The notes below the pieces were generated by a model. It saw nothing but the letters and a program-made list of their open reading frames with translations, searched no databases and had not been told where the DNA came from. Shown in pieces: positions 1 to 5,912 of a stretch of 8,178 nt of DNA (its first letter is position 1; each line of letters starts with the position of its first letter). Source of the DNA: Planctomycetaceae bacterium (GTDB lineage: Bacteria > Planctomycetota > Planctomycetia > Planctomycetales > Planctomycetaceae). The stretch is taken from NCBI GenBank assembly GCA_027080405.1, contig JALWSL010000129.1, positions 1 to 8,178 of the forward strand. Direction: 5' to 3'. Both the position numbers and the translations under genes were made by a program.

Positions 1-810
1 GAATAAAGGAGGATCCCCGATCGGTAGCAGACAACCACCTGTGTTGCAGACCGCGAAGATGAAAAAGATGACGGTGTGAGCTACATGCGAGCGTTTTACA
101 TTAGCGACCAGTAGCGGGCGGATCAACAACATTGCAGCGCCGGTTGTGCCCACGAAACTGGCCAACAGTGCTCCGGTCGCAATGATTGCGGCATTGATGG
201 CAGGTGTTCCCATCAGGCGGCTTTCGATGACAATGCCACCCGAAATCACATACAGACTGAACAGCAATGTGATGAAGGGGATGTATTCGACCAGCATGGC
301 ATTGACGAACACCACTCCTGCGGCGGGAAGCCCCGGTTTGCTTATGCCGTGAACCAGGTGATTTTCGACGCCATGCCCATACAGGAAAGCATAGTAGAAC
401 AGGGTGATCAGCCCCAATCCGGCCGCGACCATGAATCGGTTGAGGTTCGATTCCCACCAGTGTTCTGTTTTGGCAGAAAGGGGCAAAACGGCGATGCAAA
501 GCAAAAGAGCGACAAAGGGGAGAACACTGTAAAACGCGGGAACTTCTGCAGCGGAAGCGTGATGTTCGTGTTCTGTTTCGGCAGCTTTTTCGTCGGTGTG
601 GTTCTGTTTTGTGTGCTCATCTTCGGTCTGGGTTGAGGCATGTTCCTGTTCCGCCTGGTGGGAAGCAGTCTCATGGGTCTCGTGTGACGGTGCGGAAAAC
701 GCATGGATGAGCAACCAGATACCCAGAGCGACGATAATCAGGCCGCAGGCCATCAGGCCTTGCCGTTTAAGATGATTCTGCGCCTCAATCGTATCGTGAG
801 CTTGCTCCAT
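1..810 (-). CDS. Sodium:proton antiporter / citrate-transporter-like membrane protein (CitMHS_2/NhaD type), N-terminal part only
   Basis: The frame is open from ATG at 810 to the left edge, 270 codons with no stop, so the C-terminal part lies outside the window. A first membrane helix (about residues 17-38) is followed by a hydrophilic loop (about 39-90) rich in His, Glu and Thr. Further hydrophobic segments lie near 92-111, 126-146, 161-192, 203-235 and 246-263. The most telling stretches are SFVGTTGAAMLLIRPLL (residues 218-234) and CNTGGCLLPIGDPPLF (255-270). They resemble the conserved half-helix and 'GG-L-P-GDPPLF' region of NhaD-like Na+/H+ antiporters and the related putative citrate transporter family. 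The likely role is cation/proton exchange in the inner membrane; substrate cannot be read from the sequence. The region upstream of the ATG has only a weak Shine-Dalgarno-like stretch (CAGGGCAG). The His-rich loop is unusual. I am confident of the superfamily and unsure of the ion. Confidence 0.8.
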   Translation of the reverse strand, partial: MEQAHDTIEAQNHLKRQGLMACGLIIVALGIWLLIHAFSAPSHETHETASHQAEQEHASTQTEDEHTKQNHTDEKAAETEHEHHASAAEVPAFYSVLPFVALLLCIAVLPLSAKTEHWWESNLNRFMVAAGLGLITLFYYAFLYGHGVENHLVHGISKPGLPAAGVVFVNAMLVEYIPFITLLFSLYVISGGIVIESRLMGTPAINAAIIATGALLASFVGTTGAAMLLIRPLLVANVKRSHVAHTVIFFIFAVCNTGGCLLPIGDPPLF

Positions 811-855
811 CGGTCTGCCCTGTCGTCCCTATTGTGTTATGTATACTACTAACGG

Positions 856-886
856 CAAAAGTTTACGAACGGTGCGAAAACTTTTG
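856..886. repeat. 9-bp perfect inverted repeat upstream of the antiporter gene
   Basis: CAAAAGTTT at 856-864 pairs exactly with AAACTTTTG at 878-886 across a 13-nt spacer. It sits 46-76 bp upstream of the antiporter start. It could be an operator for a dimeric repressor or a hairpin in the 5' leader. The GC content of the stem is low and no T-run follows on either strand, so it is not a terminator. Confidence 0.5.
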
Positions 887-928
887 AAAATCTCATTTTG
901 GTTACGGCGGTCAGAACAGACCAACCGT

Positions 929-962
929 GCTGGGTTGTCGTCTGCGCTGGGTTATCGTCTGC
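929..962. repeat. Tandem duplication of a 17-bp unit, 16 of 17 identical
   Basis: GCTGGGTTGTCGTCTGC (929-945) is followed directly by GCTGGGTTATCGTCTGC (946-962). The copies differ only at 937 (G) versus 954 (A). The repeat lies about 120-150 bp upstream of the antiporter gene. It looks like a simple local duplication in non-coding DNA; a binding-site pair is possible but unsupported. Confidence 0.75.
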
Positions 963-1131
963 TTTGAATTGCTCTTTGTTGCCTTTAGCGATATCGCACA
1001 CTGCGGTCATTATCTGCATCGGGAACGATTGGCTGGAAATCATAATCGAATTCGATATTTACCGCACAAGAGCCAAGTCAAGTGGAAATCATCGGGAATC
1101 TGTTGATTGAGTCAAGTCCTGCCAATCATTC

Positions 1132-1150
1132 CTGAGGGGAAATTCCTCAG
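1132..1150. repeat. Small hairpin, 6-bp stem
   Basis: CTGAGG (1132-1137) and CCTCAG (1145-1150) form a perfect stem around a 7-nt loop. It is about 150 bp downstream of the HDOD-GGDEF stop on that gene's strand. On the minus strand it is followed by GGAATGATTGG rather than a T-run, so it is not a canonical intrinsic terminator. Confidence 0.4.
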
Positions 1151-1292
1151 AATCTCCGATTTTGTTTTTCGGGCCCGTTTCGACAGGCACTGTTCGTTCA
1201 GTTTTTCTCTCGTCCACTTTTCCGCACTGCGGGTGCGATCCGCTCGATTTACATCCGGAATGACCCGCCCGGTTGCCCGATGTGAGCCTGCC

Positions 1293-1316
1293 GTGCAATT
1301 CTATACAATTTTGCAC
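1293..1316 (-). repeat. Hairpin spanning the stop codon of the HDOD-GGDEF gene
   Basis: GTGCAA (1293-1298) and TTGCAC (1311-1316) form a perfect 6-bp inverted repeat that flanks the TAG stop codon at 1303-1301. A further AATT/AATT pairing is possible inside it. At the 3' end of the message this could protect the RNA or take part in termination. There is no T-run after it on the minus strand. Confidence 0.35.
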
Positions 1317-3244
1317 GTTGTTTTGACGGAGGTTGTCTCCAGATATTCCCCCAGTAACAGTCTTCCCCGTTCAACAGGGAAGTAACCACATTTGGAGATT
1401 GCAGAAATCAGCCGATCGGGCGGTTCAACCTGCCAGGCGATGACCTGAACCAACTGTTCCGGTTTGAGGTAGCCGAGTTCGACGGCGATTTCGCCGAAGC
1501 GTTTCTTCGATTGTTCCTGTTTTTCGAGAACGGTGTCGATATGTTCCGGCAGCATCAATCCGAGTTCGACAGCAATCTCGCCGATCGGTCTGTTGTCCGG
1601 TGCGACCTGCAGCAGGGCGCGGGAGATCGTCGGGATATCCATCACCTCTTTATTGACAAGCCATCGGCTCAACTTGCCCTGGTTGATCGCTTTGATCAAC
1701 CGGCGATCCTCATCGCTGAACATCGAGCGGACGTGAACCTGATTCCGTCCATTCTTCTTGGAATCGTACATCGCCTCGTCGGCTTGCTGGATGACCCGTT
1801 CCGCATAATTGTTGTCGATGCGTCCTGGCAATGTGATGGCAGCCCCAAAGCTGGCCGTGACAGGAACAGGTGTTGCACCGCAGTAGAATTCTCCCGCTTC
1901 CAAAGCGGCACGGATCCGTTCAGCCAGTTTTTCGATCCCTTTTTCCGTGGGATTGCTGACCAGAATGACAAACTCCTCACCGCCATACCGGGCGAGAATG
2001 TCTGTCGAACGCAGATTTCTTGCAATCAGGGCTGCGGCTCGCTTGAGAACCTCATCGCCAAACTGATGTCCGTAGGTATCATTGAGTACCTTGAACTTAT
2101 CGATGTCGGCAAAGATGACGCCGAATGGAAGACAGCGGTCACAGGCGACATGAATCGCTTCCGCAACGGCCTCATCGAAATAGGCGCGGTTGTAAATTCC
2201 CGTTAAAGGATCCCGTGTCGCTTTTTTTTGCAGCTCGAGGTTTTGCGATTCGAGTCTTTCTTTTTCCTCCCTGATTCTTTTCTGTTCTTCGCTCAGTTGC
2301 TGATTGGCGAGCTGCGATTTCATCGTAAGCTGAAAGAGCTGCTGATTCGCCTGAGCCATCAGGTCACCCGGATCGCCGATGTCACTCATATCGACAGAAA
2401 AAAGATCTCCTGCTTCCTCGATGCGGCCGTTCAGACCTTCCAGAAACGTATCAACGGCGGCTTCATCCATGTTGAAGAATCGATCTGCCAAAAAGCGGGC
2501 GCGCTTCAGTGCCAGGCCGCTGACTGAGGAGAGATAGTAGTCTCCCACCGCATTGGAGAGCACCATGGCGGCGGCAAGCATGTCTTTTTGTGGATCGAGT
2601 TCGTTCAGAAGTGTTTCTTCGTCCGCGTGCTGGAGTCTGACTCCTTTCATCAAGGCATCCGGCAGTCCCCAGGATTCCATCAATCTGGTGGAAACGTACG
2701 CATGATCAAGGCCGAGGAATTCTCTTTCGGTATCGACCAATTCCCTTTCCTGTGATTCAGCAGTCATCAAGGCGGGGAAGTAGTCGCGAGGAACCGCTTT
2801 GAGCAGCGCCAGTCTTCCGATATCCATGAGCATGCCGGCCAGAAAGAACTCGCACTCCAGGCCTTTGGCACATTTACTGCCCACTGTTTCTCCGGCGACG
2901 GCGTGAATGATCGATTGTTTCCAGTAGGCCCTGTAGTACGGCTGCAATGGGCCGGTGTTGACGGAATCACTTGCCAGAGAGAAACTGAGGGCCAGCGATG
3001 TGACGACCGTTGTTCCGAGCAGAGGAACCGCTTTGTCGATCGAAGTGATTTGTGAGGTAAAACCGAAAAATGATGAGTTGGTTGATTTCAGGATTCTTCC
3101 GCAGATAGCCGGGTCGGTTTTGACCAATTCCACGATCTCGGAGATTTCGGTTTCGGGATTCTTGGAAAGTTCAAGTAAACGAATTGCCACACCGGGCAAT
3201 GTGGGGAGTTGGGTCGATGTCCATATTTTTTCTGCGTCGAACAT
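1301..3244 (-). CDS. HDOD-GGDEF diguanylate cyclase with a C-terminal MshEN-like domain
   Basis: This 647-residue cytoplasmic signalling protein has three parts. Residues about 10-210 are an HDOD domain ([12 protein letters not shown], then [14 protein letters not shown] with Met140-Asp141 where HD proteins have His-Asp), so a non-catalytic scaffold is expected. A charged coiled coil (about 297-343) leads into a GGDEF domain (343-503) that starts [10 protein letters not shown] and has the active-site motif GGEEF at 421-425. The inhibitory-site motif RSTD (412-415) sits exactly five residues before it. Synthesis of c-di-GMP from GTP, with product inhibition, is therefore predicted. Residues 553-605 hold two 24-residue motifs (553-576 and 582-605), each with G at position 3, G at 10 and Q at 24, five residues apart, like the MshEN c-di-GMP-binding domain. 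The ATG at 3244 has GAGG nine bases upstream. The gene follows the cheY-like gene after 104 bp on the same strand, so a shared operon is plausible. Confidence 0.93.
   Translation of the reverse strand: MFDAEKIWTSTQLPTLPGVAIRLLELSKNPETEISEIVELVKTDPAICGRILKSTNSSFFGFTSQITSIDKAVPLLGTTVVTSLALSFSLASDSVNTGPLQPYYRAYWKQSIIHAVAGETVGSKCAKGLECEFFLAGMLMDIGRLALLKAVPRDYFPALMTAESQERELVDTEREFLGLDHAYVSTRLMESWGLPDALMKGVRLQHADEETLLNELDPQKDMLAAAMVLSNAVGDYYLSSVSGLALKRARFLADRFFNMDEAAVDTFLEGLNGRIEEAGDLFSVDMSDIGDPGDLMAQANQQLFQLTMKSQLANQQLSEEQKRIREEKERLESQNLELQKKATRDPLTGIYNRAYFDEAVAEAIHVACDRCLPFGVIFADIDKFKVLNDTYGHQFGDEVLKRAAALIARNLRSTDILARYGGEEFVILVSNPTEKGIEKLAERIRAALEAGEFYCGATPVPVTASFGAAITLPGRIDNNYAERVIQQADEAMYDSKKNGRNQVHVRSMFSDEDRRLIKAINQGKLSRWLVNKEVMDIPTISRALLQVAPDNRPIGEIAVELGLMLPEHIDTVLEKQEQSKKRFGEIAVELGYLKPEQLVQVIAWQVEPPDRLISAISKCGYFPVERGRLLLGEYLETTSVKTTCKIV
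1345..1590 (-). other. MshEN-like (GspE N-terminal type) domain encoded at the 3' end of the HDOD-GGDEF gene
   Basis: Residues 553-576 (start [10 protein letters not shown], end Q576) and 582-605 (start [10 protein letters not shown], end Q605) align without gaps at an offset of 29 codons. Both fit the published MshEN pattern R-L-G-x2-L-V-x2-G-x6-L-x3-L-x2-Q, with a five-residue linker EQSKK between them. Deviations are Pro553 in place of the first Arg (Arg552 is one residue earlier), Ala at position 6 of both motifs, and Ile or Phe in place of Leu. The DNA is also repeated: CGAGTTCGAC occurs at 1474-1483 and 1561-1570, 87 bp apart. The match supports ligand binding but does not prove it, because many GspE-N-like domains do not bind c-di-GMP. 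Confidence 0.65.
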
Positions 3245-3348
3245 TTATTAAAGCCTCGTGCCGGATCAGATGCCCTCGAATTAAATGACAGGGTTACCGA
3301 TGGAATGATGCAAAAAGCAGACATTCGGTGATATACCCTAGGTCAAAA

Positions 3349-3714
3349 TCAGACGTGGCAGCCGACCCATTTTTCGAGTTTGTCCTTCAACGCATCCGGC
3401 GTGAATGGTTTTACCAGATAATCCGATACTCCGGCCTGCACAGCCAGAATGACACGTGCTTTTTCCGCTTCCGTTGTGATCATGATAACCGGAACCTGGG
3501 TATTGCTTTTGCGTATTTCTTTCAGGAACTCCAGACCGTCCATGTTGGGCATATTCCAGTCCGTGAAGACGACGTCGTAATTGTTGGCCCGAAACAGCGC
3601 CAATCCCTTGACGCCATCCTCACCTTCGTCGATATCGTTGATACCAAGCTTGTTCAAACATCGCTTCTGGATGATCCGCATCGTTCCAGAATCGTCGACA
3701 ATCAGAACTTTCAT
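3349..3714 (-). CDS. CheY-like single-domain response regulator
   Basis: At 121 residues this is a stand-alone receiver domain with no output domain. All key residues are present: the acidic pair Asp7-Asp8, phospho-acceptor Asp52 in TDWNMPNMDG, Thr80 in VIMITT and Lys102 in VKPF. The protein should accept a phosphoryl group from a histidine kinase and act by binding a partner. No kinase is encoded in the window. It lies between the cheX-like gene (140 bp upstream) and the HDOD-GGDEF gene (104 bp downstream), all on the same strand. CheX is its likely phosphatase, and the diguanylate cyclase may be an output, though this is inferred from order only. The ribosome binding site is weak (AAAGGG about 11 bases before ATG). 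I leave the symbol empty because a flagellar switch role cannot be shown here. Confidence 0.93.
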   Translation of the reverse strand: MKVLIVDDSGTMRIIQKRCLNKLGINDIDEGEDGVKGLALFRANNYDVVFTDWNMPNMDGLEFLKEIRKSNTQVPVIMITTEAEKARVILAVQAGVSDYLVKPFTPDALKDKLEKWVGCHV

Positions 3715-3854
3715 TTTTTACCATACCCTTTCAATAACAACTCTCAATTTCTCCTGGGACATTCCCGAATACCTCTTGTGCGGTGTGCAGTGTTTACGCA
3801 GTTGTTTTCTCGTGTCCTTTCAGAATCCGATCTGAAGTTCCGCCCAATCGGGTC

Positions 3855-4343
3855 TCAATCCCGAAATCCGAATTCGATTGTAAATGGTCCGATTTCCGAC
3901 TCGAAATGAATGCACATGGGAGTAGAAACTTCGGGCGGATAAAGAACTTCATGATTTTCGCCCAGAACCATGTTGGGAATACTCAGAATCAGATTCAAAT
4001 GAGCCAGGTCTGCTTTGGCTGACCCGGCAATCATATTCGCAATTTCTCCGACCGCATCGCACACCTCGGAGGTAATTTCGTCGGCCTGTTCAAAGACGAG
4101 GCGACTCAGTATTTCCAGTGCGGCTTCGTTGGAAACGCTGAAAATAATCGTACCGCTCATTTTCCCTGTTAATCCGACAATCGCACTGAGTGGATATTTG
4201 GGAGAATGCCCGCTTTTGACTTCCAGGCTGATCCGTTTCGGAGAACAGTTCAGCATCGATTCAAAGGTTCGGATGACCGAGCTGATAATGGGATTGACGA
4301 GTGAGGTTGTCGATTCCGCTTTTTCCCGGATGGCAGTTTTCAT
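3855..4343 (-). CDS. cheX: CheX-family CheY-P phosphatase
   Basis: This 162-residue protein matches the CheX/CheC/FliY phosphatase family in length and motif. The diagnostic stretch is D96-x3-E100-x2-N103 in [16 protein letters not shown]. Glu and Asn of this motif hydrolyse the phosphoryl group from CheY-P. The N-terminal part ([15 protein letters not shown]) and the central beta-strand region ([18 protein letters not shown]) also look CheX-like. I chose ATG at 4343, which has AGGA four bases upstream, over an in-frame GTG at 4394 that would add 17 atypical residues. The gene is first in a same-strand cluster, followed by the cheY-like gene after 140 bp, which is its obvious substrate. It lacks the duplicated half and second motif of CheC, so CheX is the better name. 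It probably acts in the cytoplasm as a dimer, as known CheX does. Confidence 0.87.
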   Translation of the reverse strand: MKTAIREKAESTTSLVNPIISSVIRTFESMLNCSPKRISLEVKSGHSPKYPLSAIVGLTGKMSGTIIFSVSNEAALEILSRLVFEQADEITSEVCDAVGEIANMIAGSAKADLAHLNLILSIPNMVLGENHEVLYPPEVSTPMCIHFESEIGPFTIEFGFRD

Positions 4344-4861
4344 TGTGTCCTGTCTACCTATGTTGCAAATGGTTGTTTTGATGATGCCCAGCACGTTTTT
4401 TCCAACAGGATTCGAATTGACCAGCGATCAAAATGAATCACTCGTACCGGACCAGCCGATTTTCGACCAATTTGTGAGCTGTACCGAAGAATGTCCCAAT
4501 CGCCATTCAGAGGCACCAACGCCAATTTCAATATAGGACAGCATTTGTGCCAGTATCGGGATATCTTGGCTTCCACGTTGTTGAATTCGATATTTCAGGG
4601 ATATGACTGCCTAGCCTATTCATCGTTGTTTTTGCCGAACCAAGTTTGAATCCTCTGTCCCAATGCGAAAAAGAGGTATATTCCCTCAAACAGAAACAGA
4701 GCAGGCATTCGGATTAATAAAATCGCTATATCCGACACGTAGAGCGAGTTTTGATGAGTCGTTTGCCATCAACTGACGTGAAGATGGGAGAGCCAGGGAA
4801 ACTTCCCAAAATTCTGTTTTGCTCCAAGCAGGGAAATAACTGTATGAGGGCAAAAGAGGGG

Positions 4862-4882
4862 GAGTGACAGACTCTGTCACTC
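4862..4882. promoter_or_regulatory. Perfect 21-bp palindrome, candidate operator
   Basis: GAGTGACAGA (4862-4871) and TCTGTCACTC (4873-4882) are exact reverse complements around a single central C. It lies 181 bp upstream of the LuxR-type gene and about 520 bp upstream of cheX, in their shared intergenic region. Perfect symmetry with ten-base half-sites is typical of a binding site for a homodimeric regulator. As RNA it would form a nine-bp stem with a three-base loop, but no T-run follows on either strand, which argues against a terminator. Confidence 0.5.
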
Positions 4883-5056
4883 TGATTCGTGCCGTTTCTG
4901 TTTCAGGTTGAAAATTACATAGAAAATTAACTGCTGAGCAGATAAACAAAAAGTGGATAGATTGAAGTCTGTTAACTGAAAGGGCCGCAGGAATCGCTGT
5001 TGACCTTCGAGAAGAAGGGACGTCGAGAAGGAGCGTTTTCCTGTTTATTCTGATCG

Positions 5057-5061
5057 GGAGG
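5057..5061 (+). promoter_or_regulatory. Shine-Dalgarno GGAGG bearing on the start of the LuxR-type gene
   Basis: GGAGG ends two bases before the first ATG (5064) and eight bases before a second in-frame ATG (5070). Normal spacing favours initiation at 5070, which would remove only two residues (Met-Arg). Confidence 0.6.
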
Positions 5062-5063
5062 CA

Positions 5064-5795
5064 ATGAGGATGTTTACTGATGTTTCTTCGGGAGGTGTAC
5101 CGTCCAAAAGCGGCAGAACAATTCTTGTTGGTGAATCCGCCACACTTTTGCGGGAAGCCTTGAAAGTCTGGCTGGAAACGATTCCGGTTGTTGCGCAGGT
5201 TTATGCTGTTGGGCGATCCGACGAATGTTTGGAGATGGCTTTGCAGCTTTCTCCTGATCTGGTTCTTCTACCATCAGGTTTCGACGGCGAACCAGCCGTA
5301 CGAACTGCCATGCAGATGAAACAGCACAATCCGCATTTGAAGATTGCGTTCTGGCTTGGTGAGATATCTGATCTGCTGTTATGCGATATCCTGGCTTCCC
5401 GGCCGGTTGGAGTGGTCAGCACCCGGGAATCTCCCGATCAGATCATCAGGACGATCGAGCAGCTTCTGGAGGGAGTCCACACCTGCTCCGATCGATTGAG
5501 CGGACAGGTGCGAAGAATTCAGGATCATCTTGCCCGTTCCCGCGGACGAAAAGATATCATCGGATTGACGGCCCGCCAAAAAGAGGTCTTGAGATTTCTG
5601 GCACAGGGGCACAGCGTGAAAGAGGTCTTGAGATTTCTGGCACAGGGGCACAGCGTGAAAGAGGTCGCCACCAAAATGCATCTTTCCGCAAAATCGGTTG
5701 ACAGTCACAAGTATCGGATAATGAAAAAACTGGGAATTCACGATCGCGTCCACCTGACACGTTTCGCCATTCGCGAGGGCCTGCTTGAAGTATGA
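5064..5795 (+). CDS. LuxR/NarL-type regulator with a degenerate receiver and a duplicated HTH segment
   Basis: At 243 residues (numbered from ATG 5064; 5070 has better ribosome-site spacing) the protein has a NarL-like layout. A receiver-shaped domain (about 18-140) is followed by a linker and a LuxR/GerE helix-turn-helix (about 167-240: LTARQKEVLRFLAQGHSV, then LSAKSVDSHKYRIMKKLG). The receiver has lost its chemistry. The acidic pair is Gly23-Glu24, the phospho-acceptor position in PDLVLLP is Pro70, and the conserved Lys position in GVVSTRES appears to be Thr120. It is therefore predicted to act without phosphorylation. Residues 173-185 (KEVLRFLAQGHSV) are repeated exactly as 186-198, so the first helix of the HTH and the following turn are doubled. 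The second copy runs correctly into the recognition helix, so binding may survive. Targets are unknown. The gene is divergent from cheX and convergent with the peptidase gene. Confidence 0.88.
   Translation: MRMFTDVSSGGVPSKSGRTILVGESATLLREALKVWLETIPVVAQVYAVGRSDECLEMALQLSPDLVLLPSGFDGEPAVRTAMQMKQHNPHLKIAFWLGEISDLLLCDILASRPVGVVSTRESPDQIIRTIEQLLEGVHTCSDRLSGQVRRIQDHLARSRGRKDIIGLTARQKEVLRFLAQGHSVKEVLRFLAQGHSVKEVATKMHLSAKSVDSHKYRIMKKLGIHDRVHLTRFAIREGLLEV
5580..5666 (+). repeat. Exact 39-bp in-frame tandem duplication within the LuxR-type gene
   Basis: The 39-bp unit at 5580-5618 is repeated without a single difference at 5619-5657. The first nine bases of the unit (AAAGAGGTC) occur a third time at 5658-5666 before the sequences part. 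The likely ancestral gene had AAAGAGGTC on both sides of a 30-bp stretch, and slippage or unequal exchange between these nine-base repeats duplicated one unit. Identity at synonymous positions suggests a recent event. An assembly artefact is the main alternative. Confidence 0.95.
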
Positions 5796-5860
5796 TCGCT
5801 GCGAGCGGTGCGGGTAAATGTCGCAATTATCGCAACTACAACATGTTGTTCCGTGTCATC

Positions 5861-5912
5861 ACGATGATGGCAATGAGTCACGAAGCGGGGCGACGAGTTA
5901 CGATGACGGCAA
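5861..5912. repeat. Short direct repeat at the 3' end of the peptidase gene
   Basis: ACGATGATGGCAA (5861-5873) and ACGATGACGGCAA (5900-5912) match at 12 of 13 bases, 39 bp apart. On the minus strand both encode Leu-Pro-Ser-Ser followed by a stop (TAA for the real terminus, TGA-TGA for the downstream copy) in the same frame. This may be a relic of a duplicated gene end. Confidence 0.5.

Larger units (their letters stand above)
811..1300. other. 490-bp gene-free spacer with small repeats and hairpins
   Basis: This lies between the stop of the HDOD-GGDEF gene and the start of the antiporter gene, both on the minus strand. Open frames here are short, lack recognisable domains and have no good ribosome binding sites. 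The spacer should hold the end of the HDOD-GGDEF transcript and the antiporter promoter. It contains a 9-bp inverted repeat (856-886), an imperfect hairpin (904-928: ACGG/CCGT and GGTC/GACC arms around AGAACA), a 17-bp tandem repeat (929-962), two copies of ACTTGACT on the minus strand (1076-1083 and 1110-1117, 34 bp apart) and a 6-bp hairpin (1132-1150). The ACTTGACT copies contain a -35-like TTGACT, but no convincing -10 box follows either one, so I do not call a promoter. Confidence 0.6.
4344..5063. other. 720-bp gene-free divergent regulatory region
   Basis: This separates the cheX-like gene (minus) from the LuxR-type regulator (plus). The open frames inside it are short, have no domain resemblance and odd composition. 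It should contain both promoters, but I could not find a convincing -35/-10 pair. Notable content is the palindrome at 4862-4882 and minor inverted repeats at 4796-4807 (GGGAA/TTCCC) and 4807-4821 (CAAAA/TTTTG). Close to the regulator, the heptamer CGAGAAG occurs twice within about 20 bp (near 5007-5032). The length leaves room for a small RNA, which I cannot identify. Confidence 0.55.

Noticed and set aside
1511..2206. 231-codon open frame on the plus strand
   Set aside because: It is fully antisense to the GGDEF domain of a convincing gene and has no recognisable domain.
3328..3909. 193-codon open frame on the plus strand
   Set aside because: It runs antisense through the cheY-like gene, whose catalytic residues are all intact. 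The composition looks like a frame shadow.
4344..4394. GTG start at 4394 for the cheX-like gene
   Set aside because: It adds 17 residues not expected in CheX. The ATG at 4343 has an AGGA ribosome site and gives a typical length.
4015..4536. 173-codon open frame on the plus strand
   Set aside because: It is antisense to cheX and its upstream region, with no family resemblance.
4541..4552. sigma-54-like TGGCAC...TGC on the minus strand upstream of cheX
   Set aside because: The GG and GC elements are only seven bases apart, not the required ten, so it is not a -24/-12 promoter.
4686..4949. 87-codon open frame on the minus strand in the large gap
   Set aside because: There is no domain, no good ribosome binding site, and a random-looking composition. 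It also contains the palindrome at 4862-4882. A real small gene cannot be fully excluded.
5838..5849. 12-bp palindrome ACAACATGTTGT between the convergent genes
   Set aside because: It is short, has no loop to form a useful hairpin and no T-run, so it is not a terminator. Chance is likely.
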